Shown piece after piece: positions 42,303-50,734 of a stretch of DNA of 64,000 nucleotides. Position 1 is the stretch's first letter. Every line of letters begins with the position of its first letter. The notes beneath the pieces were generated by a model. That model did no database searches and had not been told where the DNA came from. It worked only from the letters and a program-made list of their open reading frames with translations. Origin of the DNA: Gammaproteobacteria bacterium (lineage in GTDB: Bacteria; Pseudomonadota; Gammaproteobacteria; Eutrophobiales; Eutrophobiaceae); NCBI GenBank assembly GCA_021773235.1, contig JAJFKL010000030.1, positions 186,001 to 250,000 on the forward strand. The letters are read 5' to 3'. A program made the translations under genes and the position numbers.

Positions 42303-42479
42303 CTTAAGTCCGCTTTGGGTCGTTAGCTGAATATTAATACTATCCTACACTGACTGAAAGCAGACATTAACACCTACCCAATAGAGATGAGTCGAGATAG
42401 TCCGAATGTTACCCAATAGTGAGGATTAAAATAAAATATGTGAGGTGTAATATTTAGCCAAAGTATAAGGTGATACATA

Positions 42480-42662
42480 ATGATAAAAGAGTCCATTCAA
42501 CAGACCGTCCGGTTAATAGAAACCCTTCAGGAAGTTAGCCCTGAAGATTATCAAGATAAAAAGTATGAGCTAGATATTCTTGTTCAGCATATGAGGTTTG
42601 TTATTGGGCGGTTAGATAAAAAAAAGAGTGCGTTAAAAACACCAATTAAGTTGCTGTATTAA
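42480..42662 (+). CDS. 60-aa helical small protein
   Basis: MIKESIQQTVRLIETLQEVSPEDYQDKKYELDILVQHMRFVIGRLDKKKSALKTPIKLLY. Confidence 0.45.
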   Translation: MIKESIQQTVRLIETLQEVSPEDYQDKKYELDILVQHMRFVIGRLDKKKSALKTPIKLLY

Positions 42663-42859
42663 GAATACCGATAATTACAAAGTAGATAGTAAACATTGTG
42701 AAGCCTGGGAATATAAAGGCCAGAAAAAGAAAACATCCTTTTTTACCAACGATACATAACTATTCTGAATCATGTGTATTTTGAGAAAAATTAACGTCGT
42801 AAATCGCCACACTGAAACGATGTTCTCTGAGGACCCTTGGAAAATATTTTCCTAAGTTT

Positions 42860-44164
42860 CTATCTGTCGAAGAACAATTGTTCGATAAAACTAGTAGAAA
42901 GATTATATATATTTAATATTTCTTGTTTACAGTTAAAAATTAAATTATCTAATTCGATTAATAAATCAGGAAAGTACTTATTAACAATAACCTTAATAAT
43001 AATAAACAATACTAAATACTTCAATACAAGCAGGACATAATGTAAAGAGGTAACTAATTTTGTTGGATTTGTAGCTGTACTTTGTGGCTCAAATTCGGAA
43101 TTTAGCATATACCGACACCAAATATCCTCAGCATGTCCAATAGATAACATATCACTATGATTGGTATCTTTGAGACGTATATTAATCAAATTGTAAGCAT
43201 GATTATCATTTAAAAAGAAAGCGCCTGAACTTCCAGCTCCTAGGATAGTATGACTAGCAATAACAGGAAGAGAGTCACCATCCCCACACACATTTAATAC
43301 TCTTTTTATAGTAACACCATGATTTTTTTCAGGTTGTGTGAAATTTTTCCATTTGTATTTAATAGGAAGTATTGAACCATTGAGAATTACCGCATCTATT
43401 TCTATTCGATTATTAACCTTTTCTGCAAGGTCTAGCGCTTTAGCTAAAACAATGCTTCCAAAACTATGCGCTATTATAGACAACTTTTTTTTTGGATTTT
43501 TTTGTTGAGCGGAATTTATTCTGTTTAATAATTCTTCGGAAAGGTTTCTTCTTGCCCTAAAATTTATTGCAAAATTGATAATGTCGAAAAAACCATATCT
43601 GAAAATGGAAGATCCAATATTTTTTTTGAGCAATACATCATGAGCTTCTTCAGCCCAAGTTGCATGCGTTCTTATGCCATGAGTAAGAACAGCATGGACA
43701 GGTTCAGGAATTTTATTATATTCTATTCTGCCTAATATTAACTGGTGGTCTTCTGGTATTTCTAAATCGAATAAATCATCGACACGACATATATCAGAAA
43801 TATCAGAATCAATATCAAGTAAGGATGAAATATAAATTAGTTGAGCTATGGACCTTATGTCATCATAGTCTTGTTCTCCAAATAAACTAATAATAATCCC
43901 ATTGAACTCATTACTGATAAAAACCCTTTTTTCAAGTTTCTGTTTAATTATTGCTATAAAATAAGAATTATCAGACTGTTTTTTTAGATATTGCGCCATG
44001 TGATTAGCATCAAATGCGCCTCTAGATACTATTGTTTTTTTTGAAGCGTCATCAATATTTTCTACAATGTAGTTACATTCCTTAACGTTCTCATAAAGAA
44101 TGGCGCTCACAAGATCATCGTCAACAGAATGATCAATCCATACATAAATATTATTTTCAGGCAT
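42860..44164 (-). CDS. Alpha/beta-hydrolase (lipase/esterase-like) with novel N-terminal region and C-terminal TM segment
   Basis: VHAVLTHGIRTHATWAEEA; IAHSFGSIVLAKAL nucleophile elbow (HSFGS); C-terminal hydrophobic segment LVLFIIIKVIV. Confidence 0.75.
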   Translation of the reverse strand: MPENNIYVWIDHSVDDDLVSAILYENVKECNYIVENIDDASKKTIVSRGAFDANHMAQYLKKQSDNSYFIAIIKQKLEKRVFISNEFNGIIISLFGEQDYDDIRSIAQLIYISSLLDIDSDISDICRVDDLFDLEIPEDHQLILGRIEYNKIPEPVHAVLTHGIRTHATWAEEAHDVLLKKNIGSSIFRYGFFDIINFAINFRARRNLSEELLNRINSAQQKNPKKKLSIIAHSFGSIVLAKALDLAEKVNNRIEIDAVILNGSILPIKYKWKNFTQPEKNHGVTIKRVLNVCGDGDSLPVIASHTILGAGSSGAFFLNDNHAYNLINIRLKDTNHSDMLSIGHAEDIWCRYMLNSEFEPQSTATNPTKLVTSLHYVLLVLKYLVLFIIIKVIVNKYFPDLLIELDNLIFNCKQEILNIYNLSTSFIEQLFFDR

Positions 44165-44168
44165 GCCT

Positions 44169-46439
44169 TTATGAATCAGATCCAGGCGTTCTAATAAAGA
44201 AATTACTTCTGTTTTTTAATGACATAATTAATGCTGTTGAACTCTGAAGGTTTTTTTGGTCGAGTCTTTTCAATATTATTTTTTTAACAAGCAAAAAAGG
44301 ATTATCTATTTTATTTGAAATCATATTACCATCTAAAATATCTGAAACATTAGACTCAATATCATCGTATTCTTTATTTATGTACTCTCTAAATTCTTCA
44401 TTTTTGTATTCATTGAAAATATTCATTAAATTAATATAAGCAGTAAAAAGTTGTATATGTAATGTTTTTTCTTCATTAACCGTTTCCAACTTTTCACCGT
44501 TTATCACATTTCCCGTAAGTTTATTAACTAAATCAATATGATTAGACCATAAGTCCAAGCAAAAAAGTGTATATTCATCAGGGTTTTCATCGACCATTAA
44601 TTCACACAGCTTATTTTCATACTGTATAAAGTAAACAAATAAACTCCTAAAATAATAGTCAGTGAAGCTCGAATGGAAAATAGGTAAATATTCCCATGAT
44701 TGCCAAATATGCAATATATAACGTTCAATATCTTTATTATAAAAATGATAAAAGTCATACCAATGTGCAAATATTTCATACACTTGATCTATATACTCTT
44801 CATCATCAATTAGGCTTGAATCACGCATAGGCCACCATTCACGTTTAATACTTACAAGTTCTTCCTCCCTATCAAATCCAATATCAAGCCTCAAAAAAAT
44901 AGCGTGTGATATTTCATGAGTTAATGTTAGCCAATTACCTCTACTATCACATGGATCGTATAGAGCTACTAAGGGCAAGTTTATTACCTCTCCAAAAGTA
45001 GCTTTAAAACCTGATGAATCATTAAATGTGGGAAAACCTTTAGCTATCTTTTCCCCAGAATAGCTATCTGTAAAATCTGACCAGGTAGAAAATATAAAAT
45101 TAATAAAGTCTTCAACAGCTAAAAGGTTTCCAAAAATACCATCACTAAATGGTAAAGGTAACTCGTGGGAAGAGAACAAAGCATTGAATCCACTATCAAT
45201 TCTTTGCGCAAGACCTCTTTCAGCAGATTCAGCCGACTGCATTAAAACACTTTCAGATACATGCATATCTATTTGTTCATTTTTACGAATGAAATCACAA
45301 TAGTTATTAATTTCTTCTTCTAGACAATGTAGGAAATTACCAATACTTCTAGATAAAGGATAATATGATGGATTGCATGTATATGAAGTAATGGTATTAG
45401 AGATATTTTTAATTCTATTTGCTAAACGAGGATTTTTATCCTGTAATAACCTTGGTATTTCTAATCGATAATTATCATGATTAACTTTATAAATTAAAGG
45501 TTTGTGTGTACTCTCGCTAAATTTATCTTGTAAATGTGTTCGAGTTGAAAGAGCTGCGCGATGCTCTTGTTCCCACTTCTTTCTAAAATTAAGTATCTTT
45601 TCAATTAACAAATTTGTATCTATATTATTAGTAGTATTAACAACTATGTCTTCTTCCCCTAACAATGCTGAACATTGGTAATATTCTTCACTAAAATAAG
45701 CTGGGATATAATTTTCAAAACCAGGTGGGCAATTAACTGAGATAGCTGCTGAAGATTCGCCTTCAATACCCGTAACAGAAACACTTTTTTTGTTGTATTT
45801 TATATTATTATAAGAGATACAAGGAATGGATCTTGTATTCATAAATACTGGGAATTTACTAAATTCTTTATCAACAGCGGGGAAACAGTCATCTGCTATA
45901 AGCTCACGACACTTCAAGCAAAGTATCCAGATGTCTTCAACTTTATTGCTTTTAACAATCCCATATAGTTCTGACCTTCCATATCCACCAAATAATGATA
46001 GTTCGATATTCTTATTACGAGCTATTTCGTTAATTTTTTCTAACAATACTGAATACGCAGTTAATGAGGATGCAACACCGGAGTCTTCAGAATAAAACCA
46101 TTTATCTAACTCTAAAAATAGAAAACCTATAACAGGAGCATCACTTAACCAAGGCGTAATATCAGGTGAACTATATGCGGGGGTAGCAAAATTATAGGCT
46201 ATGAGAGGTTTAACTGTCCTAATGCCTTCAAAAGAATAATAAACTAAATCATCTTCAAAACTTTCTATATTAAATATAGCTACAACGTCATATTGACCAA
46301 ATGCTTTGAATAGATTTGTACATCCTTTATCTTTTAATTTCTGTACTACATGCTCTTCAGAACCAGCATCAATATGAAAAAAAAGACCTGCTAGAAATGT
46401 TTCCCCAACTCTAAGTGAAACTTCATCTTCCATAGTCAT
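44169..46439 (-). CDS. 756-aa protein with RAM/AsnC-like N-terminal domain and HExxH metallopeptidase-like motif
   Basis: N-terminal FLAGLFFHIDAGSEEHVVQKLKDKGCTNLFKAFGQYDVVAIFNIES resembles the Lrp/AsnC effector-binding domain; WLTLTHEISHAIF contains HEISH. Confidence 0.65.
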   Translation of the reverse strand: MTMEDEVSLRVGETFLAGLFFHIDAGSEEHVVQKLKDKGCTNLFKAFGQYDVVAIFNIESFEDDLVYYSFEGIRTVKPLIAYNFATPAYSSPDITPWLSDAPVIGFLFLELDKWFYSEDSGVASSLTAYSVLLEKINEIARNKNIELSLFGGYGRSELYGIVKSNKVEDIWILCLKCRELIADDCFPAVDKEFSKFPVFMNTRSIPCISYNNIKYNKKSVSVTGIEGESSAAISVNCPPGFENYIPAYFSEEYYQCSALLGEEDIVVNTTNNIDTNLLIEKILNFRKKWEQEHRAALSTRTHLQDKFSESTHKPLIYKVNHDNYRLEIPRLLQDKNPRLANRIKNISNTITSYTCNPSYYPLSRSIGNFLHCLEEEINNYCDFIRKNEQIDMHVSESVLMQSAESAERGLAQRIDSGFNALFSSHELPLPFSDGIFGNLLAVEDFINFIFSTWSDFTDSYSGEKIAKGFPTFNDSSGFKATFGEVINLPLVALYDPCDSRGNWLTLTHEISHAIFLRLDIGFDREEELVSIKREWWPMRDSSLIDDEEYIDQVYEIFAHWYDFYHFYNKDIERYILHIWQSWEYLPIFHSSFTDYYFRSLFVYFIQYENKLCELMVDENPDEYTLFCLDLWSNHIDLVNKLTGNVINGEKLETVNEEKTLHIQLFTAYINLMNIFNEYKNEEFREYINKEYDDIESNVSDILDGNMISNKIDNPFLLVKKIILKRLDQKNLQSSTALIMSLKNRSNFFIRTPGSDS

Positions 46440-46511
46440 TAATAGCTAAGATTATATTAGAACAATAATAGTAACATTATTGACACTAAATCTAGCAAGA
46501 AGAAAAAGGGT

Positions 46512-46733
46512 TTATGTGTTTGCTAATCTTTCGATAGAGGCAAACAATCTAGCTTTTGATTTATCTTTAGGTTTGGTATTTAGGGAACGACACATTTTAT
46601 CTGTAGCGTTCATAGGACGGGTCAGCGTTCCATCGAGACCATAAACTGAGGACGACGTAACACCTCGACTACGAATTTTATTTGATAAAATTCGCTTATT
46701 AAAACTTGAACTAGTTAAAGGTTTTTTAGACAT
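46512..46733 (-). CDS. Small basic hypothetical protein upstream of the HExxH gene
   Basis: 73-aa ORF, same strand, 72 bp upstream. Confidence 0.4.
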   Translation of the reverse strand: MSKKPLTSSSFNKRILSNKIRSRGVTSSSVYGLDGTLTRPMNATDKMCRSLNTKPKDKSKARLFASIERLANT

Positions 46734-47187
46734 CTATCTTACTTATAAAAAACTCGTCTTCTTATATATGTACTTAGAGACGTTTTTTCAATCCATTTAC
46801 AGGGAAGAGGAGTATAAGAACAAATATTTCGACTTTCAATGACCAATTTCAGATTTCTCCATAATTATTCACTCTATATCGGGCAGAATGTTTATATACT
46901 TTAGAAGTATATAATGCCATTAATATCATATAGATATATTACACTATTAATACTAATTCTGGTATATGTCTTATATAACTAACTGTAGACTCCTATAGAT
47001 CTTAGGTCAAGTAGAATATACAAATTCAATGACCAGCTCATCAATATCTAGTGGTTTTTATATTTTCGAACGCAATATATTGATTAAGTTTCAAAATAAA
47101 AACTTGTAGCACTGACCCTATTTCAAAAATGCAGAAAGAATTTAGATCCAGCCTAAAATAATAATAGCCGAAAACCTACTCATTTCT

Positions 47188-47207
47188 ACTGTTTACCGGT
47201 AAACAGT
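47188..47207. repeat. 20-bp perfect palindrome ACTGTTTACCGGTAAACAGT
   Basis: Read directly; sequence equals its reverse complement. Confidence 0.85.
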
Positions 47208-47240
47208 GAATAAATGTTTCTAGAGAAACGAAAAATGCAG

Positions 47241-47256
47241 GGTTTCCCGGGAAACC
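47241..47256. repeat. 16-bp perfect palindrome GGTTTCCCGGGAAACC
   Basis: Read directly; sequence equals its reverse complement. Confidence 0.85.
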
Positions 47257-47275
47257 GGGAAAATCAAGGCATAAA

Positions 47276-47296
47276 TTACCTAAAAGTTACCTAAAT
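47276..47296 (+). repeat. Right copy of 21-bp subterminal direct repeat (candidate integrase arm site)
   Basis: TTACCTAAAAGTTACCTAAAT, identical to 30727-30747. Confidence 0.75.
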
Positions 47297-47343
47297 AGCA
47301 TATTTTAAATAACAATAAATGCTGAAACCATTGATATATGGTG

Positions 47344-47416
47344 TGCTCCCTACGAGACTCGAACTCGTGTTTTCGCCGTGAGAGGGCGACGTCCTGGGCC
47401 ACTAGACGAAGGGAGC
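47344..47416 (-). tRNA. tRNA-Glu (anticodon CTC), 73 nt without encoded CCA
   Basis: Minus strand GCTCCCTTCGTCTAGTGGCCCAGGACGTCGCCCTCTCACGGCGAAAACACGAGTTCGAGTCTCGTAGGGAGCA; anticodon loop CTCTCAC. Confidence 0.95.
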
Positions 47417-47479
47417 AATGAATATTGAACTGCGTTATTATAGGCATCATTAAGACACCCTCAAACAGATAATTGTTAA

Positions 47480-48811
47480 ATGACAACCCCTGAAGAGTCC
47501 CAAAAAGTTACCAAGCTTAAAATAAAACCGACGATTATTACGCGTGATCAACATACGGTATCACGTGCAGCGATTAGCGAGAATGCCCTGAAGGTGTTGT
47601 ATCGCTTGAAGAATGCAGATTATAAGGCGTATTTAGTCGGCGGTGGTGTGCGAGATATCCTGCTAGGCAGAGAGCCCAAGGATTTTGATGTTGTTACTGA
47701 TGCAAAACCTGAACAGATAAGGGAGCTATTTCGCAACTGTCGATTAATTGGTCGTCGTTTTCGTTTGGCACATGTCCGTTTTGGGGATGAATTGATTGAG
47801 GTCTCTACCTTTCGAGCACCGCATCATGTCTCTGATCAAGGTGAAGGTCATGTAGAAGCTGGCAGAATAATTCGTGACAATGTCTATGGTGATATTGATG
47901 ATGATGTTTGGCGGCGTGATTTCACCATCAATGCCTTGTTCTACAATATAAAAGACTTTTCTATTGTTGATTATGTTGGTGGTGTGAAGGATCTCGAAGC
48001 AGGTCAATTGAGATTGATTGGTGATCCGGCGCAACGTTATGTAGAAGACCCCGTGCGTATGCTGCGTGCTATTCGGTTTTCATCTAAGTTGGGCTTGAGA
48101 ATCCATCCTGAAGCTGAAGCACCCATTGGTGAGTATGCAGCGCTATTAAAAGATATTCCTGCAGCTCGCTTATTTGAAGAGATGCTCAAGTTATTTATGG
48201 GTGGTAGTGCCCTGCAAACTTTTGAGTCGTTGCGACATTACAATTTATTTCAATATCTGTTTCCACAGACAGATAAGTTGCTGGATACGCAAGAACGAGA
48301 TTACCCGCATACCTTTATTATGCAGGCATTGAAAAATACAGATCAAAGGATCAATGAAGGTAATACAGTGGCACCTGGTTTTTTATTAGCAGCATTATTA
48401 TGGGAACCTATGCGGGTTATCGCTGATGAACATATTGCCAATGGCCTGTCAGAAATGGAAGCAGTGCAGTTGGCTGGTGATACAGTGATTTCAAGACAAA
48501 TTTTGAGTACAGCAATGCCGCGTCGATTTACACATATGGCGCGTGATATTTGGACTTTACAAGTCAGATTAAAAAAGACTAAAAAACGCGCAATACGCGT
48601 ATTAATGCATCCAAAATTCCGAGCGGCTTATGATTTTCTATTATTACGTGCTCAAGCGGGAGAACCGCTAGATGAATTTGTCGATTATTGGACAAAAGAA
48701 CAACTGGAAGAACCTTTGGCCGGTAAAGATAAAATAAAGTCTGGATATCATAAACCGCGATCACGACGACGTCCGCGTAAGAACAAAAAAAATAATTCAA
48801 CTGATTCATGA
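47480..48811 (+). CDS. pcnB: Poly(A) polymerase I / tRNA nucleotidyltransferase family
   Basis: YLVGGGVRDILLGREPKDFDVVTDA; RRDFTINALFYN; basic C-terminus RSRRRPRKNKK. Confidence 0.95.
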   Translation: MTTPEESQKVTKLKIKPTIITRDQHTVSRAAISENALKVLYRLKNADYKAYLVGGGVRDILLGREPKDFDVVTDAKPEQIRELFRNCRLIGRRFRLAHVRFGDELIEVSTFRAPHHVSDQGEGHVEAGRIIRDNVYGDIDDDVWRRDFTINALFYNIKDFSIVDYVGGVKDLEAGQLRLIGDPAQRYVEDPVRMLRAIRFSSKLGLRIHPEAEAPIGEYAALLKDIPAARLFEEMLKLFMGGSALQTFESLRHYNLFQYLFPQTDKLLDTQERDYPHTFIMQALKNTDQRINEGNTVAPGFLLAALLWEPMRVIADEHIANGLSEMEAVQLAGDTVISRQILSTAMPRRFTHMARDIWTLQVRLKKTKKRAIRVLMHPKFRAAYDFLLLRAQAGEPLDEFVDYWTKEQLEEPLAGKDKIKSGYHKPRSRRRPRKNKKNNSTDS

Positions 48812-49299
48812 TTATTGTTTATATCGGCCTGGGTAGTAACCTGGGAGGAGATTTTGCATCACCTAAGCAGAATATTGCCTCTGCCATAGAGGCGCTTGGA
48901 GAGATACAATCTACACAAATGATTAGCGCATCCTCTCTATATGAAAGTAAGCCAGTTGGTCCGCAAGATCAGGGTGATTATATTAATGCGGTTGTGAAGC
49001 TGGAAACGGATCTTGATGCAATAGCGTTGCTGGAGTGCTTGCAAGCGATTGAAAATGATCATGGTCGGGAACGTAAGCAACACTGGGGTCCAAGAACACT
49101 GGACCTGGATATATTATTGTTTGGTGATCAAATTATTGATAATGAAAGATTAACGGTTCCTCATGCAGAGATAGGCAACCGTCCTTTTGTGTTAGTACCT
49201 TTAGCTGAAGTTGAGCCTGATTGTGTTATTCCAGAAAAAGGTTTAGTGGCTGATTTAATCTCGAAATTAGATCAAGCTGGATTGAAGGTAATGCCATGA
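48808..49299 (+). CDS. folK: HPPK (2-amino-4-hydroxy-6-hydroxymethyldihydropteridine diphosphokinase)
   Basis: YIGLGSNLGG; GPRTLDLDILLFG. Confidence 0.96.
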   Translation: MIIVYIGLGSNLGGDFASPKQNIASAIEALGEIQSTQMISASSLYESKPVGPQDQGDYINAVVKLETDLDAIALLECLQAIENDHGRERKQHWGPRTLDLDILLFGDQIIDNERLTVPHAEIGNRPFVLVPLAEVEPDCVIPEKGLVADLISKLDQAGLKVMP

Positions 49300-49940
49300 A
49301 GCAAGGACATCCGGATTATATTGTTGTTGAAGGACCGATTGGTGTAGGTAAGACAACACTAGCCAAACGATTAGCAAAAACATTTGATACTGAATTGATG
49401 TTGGAGCTTGCAGCAGAAAATCCATTTTTACCGCGTTTTTATTCCGATCCAAAATCAGTCGCTTTACCTACGCAACTCTTCTTTTTATTTCAGCGTGCCA
49501 AACAACTGGAAGCTTTGCGTCAAACAGATATGTTTAAACCCGTTCAGGTATCCGATTTCTTGATTGAAAAGGACAAGCTGTTTGCCTCGGTTACCTTGGA
49601 TGATGATGAGCTAGCGCTATATCACCAGGTTTATGACAGACTAACTTTGGACTCACCTGTCCCCGATCTTGTTATTTATCTACAAGCCCCAATAGATATA
49701 TTAATGCAACGTATAATAGAACGTGGTCATGACTATGAGCGGCCAATGAACCGAAATTACCTTAAAAAGATATCAGAGACTTATGTCGAGTTTTTTTATC
49801 ATTACACAACAGCACCATTGCTAATAGTAAATACAAATGATTTTGATCTGTCGGGAAATGATAGAGACTATAATCTTTTATTAGAACACATCAAACATCT
49901 TCCGCCGGGCAGGCACTATTTCAACCCGATTGAATTATGA
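49296..49940 (+). CDS. Deoxynucleoside kinase family protein
   Basis: VVEGPIGVGKTTLAKRLAK; DRLTLDSPVPDLVIYLQAP. Confidence 0.9.
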   Translation: MKQGHPDYIVVEGPIGVGKTTLAKRLAKTFDTELMLELAAENPFLPRFYSDPKSVALPTQLFFLFQRAKQLEALRQTDMFKPVQVSDFLIEKDKLFASVTLDDDELALYHQVYDRLTLDSPVPDLVIYLQAPIDILMQRIIERGHDYERPMNRNYLKKISETYVEFFYHYTTAPLLIVNTNDFDLSGNDRDYNLLLEHIKHLPPGRHYFNPIEL

Positions 49941-50734
49941 CACAGAAAATTACCATAACGACATTAAAGCAAATGAAATCAACAGGCGAAAAGATCGCTT
50001 GTTTGACTTCATATGATGCCAGTTTTGCAAAACTACAAGACGAAACAGGCGTGGATGTTTTACTTGTTGGTGATTCTCTCGGGATGGTCTTACATGGAGA
50101 TGAGACGACATTAAATGTGACCATGACCGATATGATCTATCATACTGGTTTAGTAAGCAAAGTGTGTCAACGCGCCTTCGTCATAAGTGACATGCCATAC
50201 GAAAGTTATACTTCAGCTATGCAGGCACTGGAGAATGCAAAACGTTTGTTTAACGAAGCTAATGCTGACATGGTCAAATTGGAAGGCGGGGCAGAAATAA
50301 GCGAAGCCGTTTCAATGATTACAGAAGCAGGCATCCCTGTTTGCGGTCACCTTGGCTTGATGCCGCAGTCTATTCACGAGTTAGGTGGTTACCGAGTACA
50401 GGCGAAGACGGAAGCTGAAGCAAAAAAGCTTAAGCAAGATGCTCTATCATTACAAGCATCTGGTGCAGATTGTTTAGTGTTGGAGTGTGTGCCAGCTAAA
50501 GTAGCTACAGAAGTCAGTGATATGTTAGATATCCCGGTTATTGGAATAGGTGCGGGTGTAGATTGCGACGGGCAAGTCTTAGTGGTGTATGACATGCTTG
50601 GTTTAAGCGATAAGGAGTTTAAATTTTCAAAGAACTTTCTAAGTGGTAAAGGATCCATAGCCGATGCATTGAAAGATTACGTTACAGCAGTTAAAGATAA
50701 CTCTTTTCCGAGCGCTTCTCATTCATACGAATAA
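49937..50734 (+). CDS. panB: 3-methyl-2-oxobutanoate hydroxymethyltransferase
   Basis: LTSYDASFAKLQDETGVDVLLVGDSLGMVLHG. Confidence 0.97.
   Translation: MTQKITITTLKQMKSTGEKIACLTSYDASFAKLQDETGVDVLLVGDSLGMVLHGDETTLNVTMTDMIYHTGLVSKVCQRAFVISDMPYESYTSAMQALENAKRLFNEANADMVKLEGGAEISEAVSMITEAGIPVCGHLGLMPQSIHELGGYRVQAKTEAEAKKLKQDALSLQASGADCLVLECVPAKVATEVSDMLDIPVIGIGAGVDCDGQVLVVYDMLGLSDKEFKFSKNFLSGKGSIADALKDYVTAVKDNSFPSASHSYE

Larger units (their letters stand above)
40591..42366. repeat. Family of imperfect inverted-repeat elements separating small genes (about 40591-40645, 41154-41205, 41532-41584, 41930-41959, 42308-42366)
   Basis: Recurring GTCCGCTTTGRGTCG ... TCGGCCAGAAGCGGACRT arms at successive inter-ORF junctions; some copies degenerate. 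Confidence 0.75.
30576..47384. mobile_element. Integrated element in tRNA-Glu(CTC), bounded by 42-bp direct repeats (attL/attR)
   Basis: Identical 42-mer GTGCTCCCTACGAGACTCGAACTCGTGTTTTCGCCGTGAGAG at both ends (right copy inside the intact tRNA); tyrosine integrase and phage/accessory genes in between. Confidence 0.95.

Noticed and set aside
40591-42366. Classical integron attC array
   Set aside because: Inverted repeats recur between genes, but I find no RYYYAAC/GTTRRRY cores and no integron integrase in the window; kept as a distinct unexplained repeat family
39602-46439. CRISPR array search in the accessory region
   Set aside because: Repeats present are inverted, imperfect and separated by whole genes; no regularly spaced direct repeats or cas genes
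47744-48034. Antisense ORF inside pcnB (and many similar antisense ORFs inside der, valS, pepA, secD)
   Set aside because: Shadow ORFs opposite strongly conserved genes, no RBS or domain evidence
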